A stretch of DNA of 43,357 bases from Clostridium sp. DSM 8431 (lineage in GTDB: Bacteria; Bacillota; Clostridia; Clostridiales; Clostridiaceae), in assembly GCF_900116755.1 (NCBI RefSeq), contig NZ_FPBY01000006.1, forward strand, positions 1 to 43,357, in the 5' to 3' direction. The position numbers were made by a program, and so were the translations under genes. Shown here piece after piece: positions 6,133-14,807 of this stretch (the first letter of the stretch is position 1; each line of letters starts with the position of its first letter). The notes below the pieces were generated by a model. That model was not told where the DNA came from. It ran no database searches and worked only from the letters and a program-made list of their open reading frames with translations.

Positions 6133-7530
6133 TTAGCAAACCACTTCATATAAAGCAGAAACTATCTTAGATATATTCTGAGTATTAATAGAGCTATAAT
6201 TCATAACATAAGTATTTAAAAACTTCTCTTCACTTCCACAATAGTATTCTGATAAAGGTACAAGTTTAATCCCCTTATCTTCAGCCTCTTTTACTATTTC
6301 ATCTTCACTTTTTTTAGAATTTATATTCATAAGAAAATGCACCCCTGCTTCCTCTTCAGTAATAGTTATAAATTCTCTTATTGGCGCTTTATTTAAACTC
6401 TTTAAAATTTTATCCCTTTTATTTTGATAATACTTACGCAGTCTATTAATATGCTTTTCAAAACATCCATTTTGTAAAAACTTTGCTAAGGTATACTGTT
6501 CAAAGTTTGAAACTGTACAAGAATAAAAAGATAACTTCTTATAAAACTTATAGCTAAGTTCCTCTGGAAGTACCATATAACTTATTCTTACTGTGGAACA
6601 TAAAGTTTTAGTAAAAGTGTTCATATATATAACCTTCCCTGACACATCAATGCTTTGAAGAGTTGGAATGGGTTTTCCTAAAAGACGCAGCTCACTATCA
6701 TAGTCATCTTCAATAATGAATCTACCCTTCTTCTTAGAAGCCCATCCTAAAAGTTCATATCTTCTACTTATAGGCATAACTATACCTGTTGGAAAGTGGT
6801 GAGATGGTGAAATATGCATAACATCTATATTTTTCTCCTCTAAAGCCTCTACTGGCACCCCTAAATTATCAATATCTATATGTTCATAAGGCACATTCAT
6901 ACTTCCATAAACCTTAGCTATCTTTTTATATCCTGGGTTTTCTACTCCATAAACAGTTTTCTTATCTAAAAGCTGTATAATAAGAGTGTATAAATATTCA
7001 GTTCCAGCACCAATTATAATCTGCTCTGGATTTACCTTCATACCTCTAAACTCTTTTAAATACTCTGAAATTTCTTTCCTAAGCTCCATAATTCCACCAC
7101 AGGGAGCATTAATCATAAGCTGAGTTTGTTTATCATTCATTACTTCCCTCATAGTCTTTGCCCATATAGAAAAAGGAAAGGCTTCACTATCTGTCTGATT
7201 ACTTGTAAAATCTGCTATATACCTCTTTTCTTCATGAGATAGATTTAAATTATCAAAGTTTTCTTCTATCTTTTCTACAGCTGAATCCTTTAAATCAGAA
7301 ACATAAAACCCCTTTTTAGGCAGTGAATAAATATAGCCCTCTGCAATTAACTGACTATAAGCATTTTCTACTGTAATAACACTTATACCCAGATTTTTTG
7401 AAAGTGCTCTCTTTGATGGTAATTTCTCCTGAGCCTTTAATCTACCTTCTTTTATGTCCTTTTTTATACATTTATATAAATACATATATAGAGAATCTGA
7501 CCCTATATTTACAAAATTATATGTTAACAT
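6133..7530 (-). CDS. pdxR: MocR/GntR-type PLP-dependent regulator of vitamin B6 synthesis
   Basis: 465 aa: an N-terminal GntR winged helix (residues 12-75, IKEGRLKAQEKLPSKRALSK) fused to an aminotransferase-fold domain. PLP-site motifs are visible: IIIGAGTEYLY, IIEDDYDSEL near 273, and the Schiff-base lysine at about K308 in NTFTKTLCST. Such MocR proteins sense PLP and activate pdxST. It is divergent from pdxS with a 134-bp shared intergenic region, the usual PdxR arrangement. The start at 7530 is preceded by GGGGAAA. The symbol rests on family and context. Confidence 0.88.
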   Translation of the reverse strand: MLTYNFVNIGSDSLYMYLYKCIKKDIKEGRLKAQEKLPSKRALSKNLGISVITVENAYSQLIAEGYIYSLPKKGFYVSDLKDSAVEKIEENFDNLNLSHEEKRYIADFTSNQTDSEAFPFSIWAKTMREVMNDKQTQLMINAPCGGIMELRKEISEYLKEFRGMKVNPEQIIIGAGTEYLYTLIIQLLDKKTVYGVENPGYKKIAKVYGSMNVPYEHIDIDNLGVPVEALEEKNIDVMHISPSHHFPTGIVMPISRRYELLGWASKKKGRFIIEDDYDSELRLLGKPIPTLQSIDVSGKVIYMNTFTKTLCSTVRISYMVLPEELSYKFYKKLSFYSCTVSNFEQYTLAKFLQNGCFEKHINRLRKYYQNKRDKILKSLNKAPIREFITITEEEAGVHFLMNINSKKSEDEIVKEAEDKGIKLVPLSEYYCGSEEKFLNTYVMNYSSINTQNISKIVSALYEVVC

Positions 7531-7664
7531 TTCTTAAATTTCCCCAATCTGACCTTATTAAACTTATTTGTTTTGATGATTTTAATATATTCACCTCTTA
7601 ATTATAATTAGACCCATGATATATGTAAATATTAAATATTTTTGTAAAACTTGGAGGAATAATT
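7531..7664. promoter_or_regulatory. pdxR-pdxS divergent control region
   Basis: 134 bp between divergent starts. It should hold both promoters and the PdxR operator. CTGACC near 7550 and AGACCC near 7610 are possible half-sites, but the assignment is weak. The pdxS ribosome binding site TTGGAGGAAT lies at 7651-7660. Confidence 0.45.
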
Positions 7665-8543
7665 ATGAATTTAAATGAAAGATATAAGTTAAATAAAGAA
7701 TTAGCACAGATGTTAAAGGGAGGTGTAATTATGGATGTAACTACTCCTGAGCAAGCAAAGATAGCTGAAGAAGCTGGAGCATGTGCAGTTATGGCCCTTG
7801 AAAAGATACCTGCTGATATAAGAGCTGCTGGAGGAGTAGCTAGAATGAGCGATCCTAAAATGATACAAGAAATTCAAGAAGCAGTATCAATCCCTGTTAT
7901 GGCTAAATGTAGAATTGGACACTTTGCAGAAGCACAAGTTCTTGAAGCCATAGAAATTGACTATATAGATGAAAGTGAAGTATTATCCCCTGCTGATGAT
8001 GTGTACCATATAAATAAACGTGACTTTAAAGTTCCTTTTGTATGTGGTGCTAAAGATTTAGGTGAAGCCCTTAGAAGAATTAATGAAGGTGCTTCCATGA
8101 TAAGAACTAAGGGAGAACCTGGAACTGGAGATGTTGTTCAAGCTGTAAGACATATGAGAAAAATGAATAGTGAAATAAGAAAGATTGTAAGCCTTAGAGA
8201 AGATGAACTATTTGAAGAAGCAAAAAAACTTCAAGTTCCTTATGAATTAGTATCTTATGTACATACTAATGGAAAACTTCCTGTAGTAAACTTTGCAGCT
8301 GGAGGAATAGCAACACCTCAGGATGCTTCCCTTATGATGCAACTAGGAGCTGAAGGAGTCTTTGTTGGTTCTGGAATCTTTAAGTCAGGTAACCCAAGAA
8401 AAAGAGCATCAGCTATAGTACAGGCAGTAACAAACTTTAAAGATGCAAAACTTATAGCAAAACTTTCTGAAGATTTAGGAGAAGCTATGGTTGGAATTAA
8501 TGAGTCTGAAATTGCCCTACTTATGGCTGAAAGAGGTAAATAA
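7665..8543 (+). CDS. pdxS: pyridoxal 5'-phosphate synthase, synthase subunit
   Basis: 292 aa, the family's usual length. Makes PLP from ribose 5-phosphate, glyceraldehyde 3-phosphate and ammonia delivered by PdxT; twelve PdxS subunits form the core. Key residues are in place: D24 (VIMDV), K81 (VMAKCRIGH) and K149 (RTKGEPGTG), plus the phosphate-binding [10 protein letters not shown] and [10 protein letters not shown] loops. Translation starts behind TTGGAGGA. pdxT follows after 3 bases. Confidence 0.98.
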   Translation: MNLNERYKLNKELAQMLKGGVIMDVTTPEQAKIAEEAGACAVMALEKIPADIRAAGGVARMSDPKMIQEIQEAVSIPVMAKCRIGHFAEAQVLEAIEIDYIDESEVLSPADDVYHINKRDFKVPFVCGAKDLGEALRRINEGASMIRTKGEPGTGDVVQAVRHMRKMNSEIRKIVSLREDELFEEAKKLQVPYELVSYVHTNGKLPVVNFAAGGIATPQDASLMMQLGAEGVFVGSGIFKSGNPRKRASAIVQAVTNFKDAKLIAKLSEDLGEAMVGINESEIALLMAERGK

Positions 8544-8546
8544 GAT

Positions 8547-9113
8547 ATGGTAATTGGAGTACTAGCCCTTCAAGGAGCTTTTATTGAACATGAAAATATC
8601 CTAAAAAAGCTTGGGGTAGAATCTATAGAATTAAGAAATAAATCTGACCTTGATAAACACTATGATGGACTTATCCTTCCTGGAGGTGAAAGTACTGTTC
8701 AAGGGAAACTTTTAAAATCCTTAGATATGTTTGATAAATTAAAAAAGCAGATAGAAGAAGGAATGCCAGTTTTAGCCACCTGTGCTGGAATGATACTTTT
8801 ATCTAAAGAAGTAGATGGTGAAACTAGTAAAAACTTTGGCACTATCCCTATGAATGTTAAGAGAAATGCTTATGGAAGACAGCTTGGAAGTTTTCATACC
8901 TTTGCAGAAGTTAAGGGAGTTGGAGATGTTCCTATGAGTTTTATAAGAGCTCCTTATGTTGAAAGTGTTAAGCCTGAAGTTGAAGTTTTAAGTGTTGTAG
9001 ATGAAAATATTGTAGCTGTAAAGTATGAAAATCAGATTGCTTTAAGTTTTCATCCTGAGGTTGATGATGATTTAAGTATTCATAAGAAATTTTTAAAGTT
9101 AGCTCAGAAATAA
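8547..9113 (+). CDS. pdxT: pyridoxal 5'-phosphate synthase, glutaminase subunit
   Basis: 188 aa class I glutamine amidotransferase that hydrolyses glutamine and channels ammonia to PdxS. Visible: LALQGAFIEHE at the N-terminus, the LPGGES oxyanion loop near 45-50, the nucleophile C79 in LATCAGM, RAPYVE, and the His/Glu of the triad in SFHPEVDDD. It starts 3 bases after the pdxS stop, so the two are coupled, and a terminator follows. Confidence 0.98.
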   Translation: MVIGVLALQGAFIEHENILKKLGVESIELRNKSDLDKHYDGLILPGGESTVQGKLLKSLDMFDKLKKQIEEGMPVLATCAGMILLSKEVDGETSKNFGTIPMNVKRNAYGRQLGSFHTFAEVKGVGDVPMSFIRAPYVESVKPEVEVLSVVDENIVAVKYENQIALSFHPEVDDDLSIHKKFLKLAQK

Positions 9114-9117
9114 AGTC

Positions 9118-9155
9118 AAGATGTAGTGAACTCTTTAGTGTTTACTACATCTTTT
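9118..9155 (+). terminator. terminator of pdxST
   Basis: 10-bp stem AAGATGTAGT/ACTACATCTT followed by TTTC, 5 bp after the pdxT stop. Confidence 0.85.
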
Positions 9156-9258
9156 CTATATTAATAATATTTTATCCCTTTTAATTATTCATTGAAATTT
9201 ATTCCATTATTTTATATTATAGTAAAAGGTAAACTTTATATTTTGCAGGAGGTATCCA

Positions 9259-9714
9259 ATGGAAAAAATAGCAATGATTTTTATTCTTTGCTTATGCATA
9301 GAGTATTTTAAACTTTATAAAAAACTACTTATAAAGACAGTTAAAAGCAAAACTACTATTATTATTACTGCCCTTGGAATGATTGTAGTTGCAGGAATTA
9401 CTCTTATCTACGCTAAGTCCTATTTACATTTCTTTTTAGGTGTACTTGGAATTCTGTTATTATATCTTATAGCTTTTATAGAAGGCATTACAGACGATGG
9501 TTTATGTATTATCGTTAGGGGAAAATACTTTTATAAATGGAATGAGATTGGTAAGATTGATGTTATGAAAAAAGATACCCTTTGTCTTACTATTTATAAT
9601 CTCCAAAATGCAATAATATCAAAACAAAACTACTCTTTACATAATAAAGATAAAGTAATTGAATTTTTGCATAAAAAACATGTAGAACTGAGTTATGTTT
9701 TAAAGGAGAATTAA
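9259..9714 (+). CDS. small membrane protein of unknown function
   Basis: 151 aa. Three hydrophobic segments (about 5-18, 34-52 and 54-72) are followed by a soluble C-terminal part of about 75 residues containing YKWNEIGKIDVMKKDTLCLTI, a pattern seen in PH-like or DUF5673-type tails (an uncertain match). The AGGAGG site is 7 bases from the ATG. The next gene, a CPBP protease, starts 4 bases after its stop and its ribosome binding site lies in this gene's last codons, so the two are co-translated and probably work together in the membrane. Confidence 0.7.
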   Translation: MEKIAMIFILCLCIEYFKLYKKLLIKTVKSKTTIIITALGMIVVAGITLIYAKSYLHFFLGVLGILLLYLIAFIEGITDDGLCIIVRGKYFYKWNEIGKIDVMKKDTLCLTIYNLQNAIISKQNYSLHNKDKVIEFLHKKHVELSYVLKEN

Positions 9715-9718
9715 TAAA

Positions 9719-10318
9719 ATGGTAGTAACTGAATTAATACGATCTATAACAAATATAATCATATTTTCTATCATCCCAATACTTTATTATTTTTTTACTA
9801 AAAGAAAACACAGTTCTTTTTTCACCTGCTTTGGTCTGTATAAACCAATAATAAAATCCAAGAAAACATTTATCATATGTATAATCCTCTTCTTAGCATT
9901 CTTCTCAGTAAGCTCATTATTAATAGACAATATAACTTCTGATACAGCTCAATTTACAGCACAACAACTTGAAGATAAAGGCTTTACAGCACTAATACCT
10001 GCTATAATTTTCTCTTTTCTAAGAACAGGTTTTGCTGAAGAATTATTTTTTAGAGGTTTTCTTGGAAAATGCTTTAGTAGATTCTTAGGCTTTACCATAG
10101 GCAATATAATTCAAGCAGTTATCTTTGGGTCCTTACATGGTGTTATGTTTATATCACAATTTGGCTTTATAAAAGCGTTTATTGTATTCTCATTTACAGC
10201 TTTAGTAGGTTTAAGCTTAGGATATATAGATGAAAGATTATCTCATGGATCAATACTTCCTAGTTGGTTATTACATGGACTTGCAAACATGTATTCTTCA
10301 TTAAATGTTATGTTTTAA
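9719..10318 (+). CDS. CPBP family intramembrane metalloprotease
   Basis: 199 aa, about six membrane segments. The three CPBP/Abi motifs are present: EELFFRGFL (EExxxR) near residue 107, FGSLHGVMF (His of motif 2) near 139, and LPSWLLHGLANM (motif 3) near the end. Homologues include Rce1-type CAAX proteases and bacteriocin self-immunity proteins. No bacteriocin gene is visible nearby. Co-translated with the preceding membrane protein. Confidence 0.88.
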   Translation: MVVTELIRSITNIIIFSIIPILYYFFTKRKHSSFFTCFGLYKPIIKSKKTFIICIILFLAFFSVSSLLIDNITSDTAQFTAQQLEDKGFTALIPAIIFSFLRTGFAEELFFRGFLGKCFSRFLGFTIGNIIQAVIFGSLHGVMFISQFGFIKAFIVFSFTALVGLSLGYIDERLSHGSILPSWLLHGLANMYSSLNVMF

Positions 10319-10366
10319 AAGTCCTGCTTTATCTTATAATATTTTAAATGTATTAATTAGATTATT

Positions 10367-10400
10367 TTGTCACAGTAATGACATAATATGCCCATATAAT
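10367..10400 (+). promoter_or_regulatory. Pho-box-like promoter of sRNA copy 1
   Basis: TTGTCAC (10367-10373), 4 bp, ATGACAT (10378-10384), 10 bp, TATAAT (10395-10400). There is no -35 hexamer; two direct repeats with an 11-bp period take its place. The same geometry occurs at 18350, 20029 and 27335. In E. coli the PhoB box (CTGTCAT repeats, 4-bp spacing, 10 bp before the -10) has this layout. Confidence 0.65.
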
Positions 10401-10406
10401 AAAACC

Positions 10407-10488
10407 ATGAGATAAACAACTCATTATTATTCTCCTAAGTAATAATTAAAAAAAGACTTCTTTCCCATATTTTAAGAAGTCTTTTTTG
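10407..10488 (+). ncRNA. putative small RNA, copy 1 of a three-member family
   Basis: About 80 nt from the predicted start after TATAAT to a U-tailed hairpin. Hairpin 1 is ATTATTA/TAATAAT with the loop TTCTCCTAAG. Hairpin 2 is the terminator AAAAAGACTTCTT/AAGAAGTCTTTTT with TTCCC in its loop. No ORF with a ribosome binding site. The terminator is shared in the opposite direction with hsdR, whose stop lies 26 bp away. Confidence 0.6.
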
Positions 10489-10513
10489 TTTTGTCTTAGT
10501 GGCAAAATGCAAT

Positions 10514-13500
10514 TTAATTATATTTTCTCTTAATCTCCTCTAAAAACTCCGGCATCTTCTTTCTTAAACTCATCATATGTTTAAGTCTATTCCCTGCACT
10601 TTTATCTTTAGCTTTATTAAAATCAACATTATCATTAAGCTCACCCTTATAAGATGATTCTTCTTCCCCTGATAATAAATACTTACTTATAACCTTATAA
10701 AGCCAATCACTATCTATTCCCCAGTTTTCTGAAAAGTCAAATGCATCAGTTTTTATTTTTTCCTGCTTCCAGTTTTCAAAAGCTTCATCAAAATTAACAT
10801 TAGAAGATACCTTTCCTGGCTCTAGTTCCTTTTCTACAAACTCCTTAAGAAGATGTGCCTTATTATCTTCTCCCATATTACTTAATTCCTGAATTTGTTC
10901 ATATATAATACGAAGAGTTTCTTCATCTACCTTCTGAATTCCATCTACACTCTGTGCCTTAGAGCCTATTAAAGCTAAAATATTTGCCGCATTAATTACC
11001 TGAGTGTCTTGAAGCTTTATTTTTCCAATAAGAGGCTTTATTAACCCTGTTTCAGGACAAGTAAGCCCCTCGCCTCTAGTTAAATTTCTATAAGCCCCAA
11101 CATAATTAAGCCATCTATGCTCATCAATACCAAAGCTTACATTATCCCATTTATATTGATAATACTGTTGAACTAAATTTAACTGTTCAGCTGCTTTTTT
11201 ATATGCTAAAACAAACTGCTTTTTACCTTCTTCATCATCTTTTAAATCCTGCCATGAAGAAGGTTCTTTAAGGGTTTTTATCATTTTCTCAACTTCAATA
11301 TTATACTTTTCTACAGCTACACTATAAGAATCAACTATTGCCCTGCTGCTCTTTCCTCCACTACCATATAATTTTAATGCTGTTTCAACTATTTCCTTAG
11401 TAATACCTGGATATTGAAAATTGACTACTGTTCCAAATTCCTTATTCTTTCCATAAATACGATTTGTTCTAGAATAAGCTTGTATTAATCCCTGAAGTTC
11501 TAAGAATCTATCAACATATAATGTATTTAATAATTTAGAATCATATCCAGTAAGTAGCTGGTCTGCAACAATTACTAAATCTATATTCTTTTTACTTCTT
11601 CCACTTCCACCACGTTTTGCACGTTCTACTATATCTTCAAAATATGCCTCTTCACCATGCTTTTTATCACCAGCTGTAAATTCTATTCCAGTAAACTTAG
11701 CATAACTTTCAAACATTTCTTCTATTACTTCTCTAGGAACTTTATCTGAATTATTTTCACTACCAAAACTAAAGGTCATTGCAATATTCAAACTTTCATT
11801 TCTCTCTTTTAGCTGTTTCTTAAATTCATTATAATAAGCAATTACCCTATCCTTATAGGCTACAGTTAAAATTGCATTAAATTCTCTGCCTTGAGACTGG
11901 GCATTAAAATTATCTAAAATTTCTTCAACAACTCTTGGAATATGAGTTTCATCTTGATATATTAAAATTCCTCTTTTAATAGATTGTCTTTCTATTTCTG
12001 CATTAGACCATTTTTGTACTTCTCTTTCTGCCTCTCTCTTTGTAAGCTCAGGTTTTTCTTTTTTAACTTCCTCTATTAACTGATCTTTTAAATCCTCATA
12101 ATTTTTGAATTCACCAGTATTTATGTAATCTACATGAAAACCTAAAACATTTCCATCTGCAATTGCTTCATCTATAGTATACTGATGAAGTTTTGGACCA
12201 AACAGTTTTTCTGTAGTATCAATTACTTCACTCTTTTCATTTATCTTGCCCTTAATCTTGTTTTCATCAAATAAAGGTGTTCCAGTAAAACCATAGAATA
12301 GTCCATTTTTTCTAAAATAATTCTTAATTGTCCCCATCATATCTCCCATAGTTGTTCTGTGGGCTTCATCTATAATAAATACAATCTTTTTATCTTTTAA
12401 ACTATTATCATGCTTTTCTTCTAACTCTTTAACTAGTGAATTAAGCTTAAAGGTTGTTGTAACTATAATTCCTGTTTTCTTTAACTTAAGTTTCTTCTTA
12501 AGCTCATAAGTATGTTTTGTGTCATCAACATCAACTGGTTCATAAGCAGCATATGCCTTAAAGTTGTTACTTGTATTAGCATCTAGCTCACGCCTATCTA
12601 CTAAAAATATAACCTTATCAAATCCTGCACGTGTTGATAAAAATAAAGCTGTTTTAAAACTTGTAATTGTCTTACCTGAACCTGTTGTATGCCATACAAA
12701 TCCACCATGAGGTACTTTGTCATTATTCCATCCAAAGGCAGCCCCCTCTACAGCTTGAAGGGCATAAACTTGATAAGGTCTCATAAGCATATGTTTTCTA
12801 TTTTCCTCTTCCTTTGCCTCATCAATAACTAGGTAATCTCCAACCATCTGATGTGCCATAGGTATCATTAAGAAATGTTCAATTACCTTATTCCAGTCAT
12901 TTATAGGTTTATTATTCTTATCTGCCCAGTGAAAAGTAAAGACTCTATTAAAGTCTTTTATAGATTTAGGAGTTGCAAAATAGCGTGTTTCTATTTCTGT
13001 AGTAATAACCATCATCTGAGAAAAAGCCATAAAATTATTGCAGTATTCACCATCTTTATAGTATCTTATAAACTGATTATAAGCTTCATCTAAAGATTTA
13101 TCTGTACGCTTTTGTTCTATATTAATAAGAGGAAGACCATTAATAAGCAAAACTATGTCAAACCTATTATCCTTGTCAGTTACTACTTCCCTTGCAATCT
13201 GATAACTTGAGTCACCACCTCTTACTTCTGCCTTTTTAAAAATAGTTAAGGTAATCTGTTTTCTAGTTATTTTAGGATTATCCTCACGATAAATTCCATC
13301 AATTTTACCAACGCTGTCTTCCATAGATAAAATTTTAGCTGCTTCATAACTATTACTTATTTTATTTACCTTTAAGATTACCTGTTTAAATTCATTATCT
13401 GTAAGCTCTACACCTTCAAGCTGATCTGCATTTATACGATTTAATTCTCTTCTCCAGTTATCTATTAAGGTATTTACAGTTACTTTCTTTATATTACCAT

Positions 13501-13597
13501 TTAGAAAATCAGGAGCTTTCCATTTGTAATTCTCTAATTTTTTCACAAAGTTCTCTTGAAAAGTTTTTTCTGATGCATTTTTAGGTGTGTTACTCAT
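10514..13597 (-). CDS. hsdR: type I restriction enzyme, R subunit (nuclease/translocase)
   Basis: 1027 aa, full length. Cleaves unmodified DNA after ATP-driven translocation in a complex with HsdM2HsdS. An N-terminal PD-(D/E)xK nuclease is visible as D147...E161-x-K163 (RFDIVLLI...INIEQKR). The SF2 motor follows, with Walker A HTTGSGKT near 303, DEAH near 411, FTGTPL, and QAYSRTNR in motif VI. The C-terminal helical region contacts the methylase core. The start has GGGAG upstream and lies 15 bp after the hsdS stop; last gene of the hsdM-hsdS-hsdR operon. No inactivating lesion is seen. Confidence 0.97.
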   Translation of the reverse strand: MSNTPKNASEKTFQENFVKKLENYKWKAPDFLNGNIKKVTVNTLIDNWRRELNRINADQLEGVELTDNEFKQVILKVNKISNSYEAAKILSMEDSVGKIDGIYREDNPKITRKQITLTIFKKAEVRGGDSSYQIAREVVTDKDNRFDIVLLINGLPLINIEQKRTDKSLDEAYNQFIRYYKDGEYCNNFMAFSQMMVITTEIETRYFATPKSIKDFNRVFTFHWADKNNKPINDWNKVIEHFLMIPMAHQMVGDYLVIDEAKEEENRKHMLMRPYQVYALQAVEGAAFGWNNDKVPHGGFVWHTTGSGKTITSFKTALFLSTRAGFDKVIFLVDRRELDANTSNNFKAYAAYEPVDVDDTKHTYELKKKLKLKKTGIIVTTTFKLNSLVKELEEKHDNSLKDKKIVFIIDEAHRTTMGDMMGTIKNYFRKNGLFYGFTGTPLFDENKIKGKINEKSEVIDTTEKLFGPKLHQYTIDEAIADGNVLGFHVDYINTGEFKNYEDLKDQLIEEVKKEKPELTKREAEREVQKWSNAEIERQSIKRGILIYQDETHIPRVVEEILDNFNAQSQGREFNAILTVAYKDRVIAYYNEFKKQLKERNESLNIAMTFSFGSENNSDKVPREVIEEMFESYAKFTGIEFTAGDKKHGEEAYFEDIVERAKRGGSGRSKKNIDLVIVADQLLTGYDSKLLNTLYVDRFLELQGLIQAYSRTNRIYGKNKEFGTVVNFQYPGITKEIVETALKLYGSGGKSSRAIVDSYSVAVEKYNIEVEKMIKTLKEPSSWQDLKDDEEGKKQFVLAYKKAAEQLNLVQQYYQYKWDNVSFGIDEHRWLNYVGAYRNLTRGEGLTCPETGLIKPLIGKIKLQDTQVINAANILALIGSKAQSVDGIQKVDEETLRIIYEQIQELSNMGEDNKAHLLKEFVEKELEPGKVSSNVNFDEAFENWKQEKIKTDAFDFSENWGIDSDWLYKVISKYLLSGEEESSYKGELNDNVDFNKAKDKSAGNRLKHMMSLRKKMPEFLEEIKRKYN

Positions 13598-13612
13598 AAG
13601 ATTTTCTCCCTT

Positions 13613-14806
13613 CTATATAAACATCTCATTTAAGTAGGATTTTTTTATGGCTTGGAGTTTTTCTATTTTGCGTTGCTGTATGTCTATGAAATTATTAAGT
13701 CTATCTAAAAAGTTTGCAATCTTATTTTGTTCTTCAATAGAAGGTGCAATAATATTCATATCAGATATCATCTCTAATCTAACAGAATCTACAGATGTTT
13801 TAGCAGTCATAGCCATAACTCTATCGTAAAAATGATTAGAAAAATAATGATAAAAGTACCTTCCTAATACTCCTTTATCAAACCCAAACATTCTGTAAAC
13901 ACGCTGATGTAAATCATATTTTCCATTAACATAATGAAAAACCTTTCCTGTACCAACACCATCGCCAACAGTAAGGACTGCTTCTTCATCATAAAGATAC
14001 TTATTACTTCTTTCTATAATTGGCGAACGTACATAAAATGGATACATACCATCAACTATTTTATCTTGTGTATTACTCATTCCTGTTGATATTCCACATA
14101 TATCTTTTACTTTATAATCTTTCCACTCCTCATTAAACCCAGCAAATCTTAATTTAGGTTTACATTCTCCATCAGAGGGAAACATCTGTGTAAGATATGC
14201 TTTTTTTAATGCTTTTAATTTTTCTAGTTTATGTTGATTAAGATTAATTATTCTGTCTAAACTATTAAAATATTCACCAATTTTTTGTTGTTCATTAATT
14301 TTTCCAGTGATCTTAACTCCTATTTGTTCTATTTCCCCTAAATAAATACCCGGCTGTGCAGATATCGTTTTTCTATTATCTAATTCCTTTTGAAAATACT
14401 TTGTTTCGATAGTATACTTTAAAAAAATATTGTTTAATTCACGTGTTGGTCTTAAAAAAGCAACACTTCTTTGAAATGTTAATTTATCAATTCTTGATAA
14501 TATTGCAGTATCTCCTATAGTACCTACAATAGTCATTAAAATATCTCCCACTTTTAATTTAAAGTTAGTATGTATTCTTTCATAATCCTTAAATGAAATT
14601 TTTCTATCACTTTCATCTATATTTACACATCCATTTTTAATATTTTTTGCACTTAAAAGATAAACTCCATTTCTAACATCTTTATAAGTACCATGTGTAC
14701 CATCTTTAAGTAATGAAAGAACATCTCTTAGTTTATGCTGCTCCCACTCTCCATCATTCAAAAACTCCCTAAACCTTCTCCTTGGTACCCTTCTCTCATC
14801 CTTCAT
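13613..14806 (-). CDS. hsdS: type I restriction-modification specificity subunit
   Basis: 397 aa from the ATG at 14806 (MKDERRVPRRRF), which follows the hsdM stop by one base with GGTGGAG as its ribosome binding site; an upstream in-frame codon inside hsdM is unlikely. Two target-recognition domains (about 15-160 and 210-360) are separated by conserved coiled-coil spacers, LEKLKALKKAYLTQMFPS and IEKLQAIKKSYLNEMFI. The paired repeats are typical of HsdS and set the spacing of the bipartite target. The target cannot be read from sequence. There is no second or inverted hsdS nearby, so no sign of an inversion-based switch. Confidence 0.95.
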   Translation of the reverse strand: MKDERRVPRRRFREFLNDGEWEQHKLRDVLSLLKDGTHGTYKDVRNGVYLLSAKNIKNGCVNIDESDRKISFKDYERIHTNFKLKVGDILMTIVGTIGDTAILSRIDKLTFQRSVAFLRPTRELNNIFLKYTIETKYFQKELDNRKTISAQPGIYLGEIEQIGVKITGKINEQQKIGEYFNSLDRIINLNQHKLEKLKALKKAYLTQMFPSDGECKPKLRFAGFNEEWKDYKVKDICGISTGMSNTQDKIVDGMYPFYVRSPIIERSNKYLYDEEAVLTVGDGVGTGKVFHYVNGKYDLHQRVYRMFGFDKGVLGRYFYHYFSNHFYDRVMAMTAKTSVDSVRLEMISDMNIIAPSIEEQNKIANFLDRLNNFIDIQQRKIEKLQAIKKSYLNEMFI

Positions 14807-14807
14807 C

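Noticed and set aside
10450-10488. sRNA copy 1 as nothing but the hsdR terminator
   Set aside because: The hairpin probably does also end hsdR, but the same hairpin at 20117 has no minus-strand gene to end and the promoter plus first hairpin are conserved as well.
13613-14806. Possible invertible hsdS switch
   Set aside because: Only one hsdS is present, with no second or inverted partial copy and no recombinase gene in the neighbourhood.
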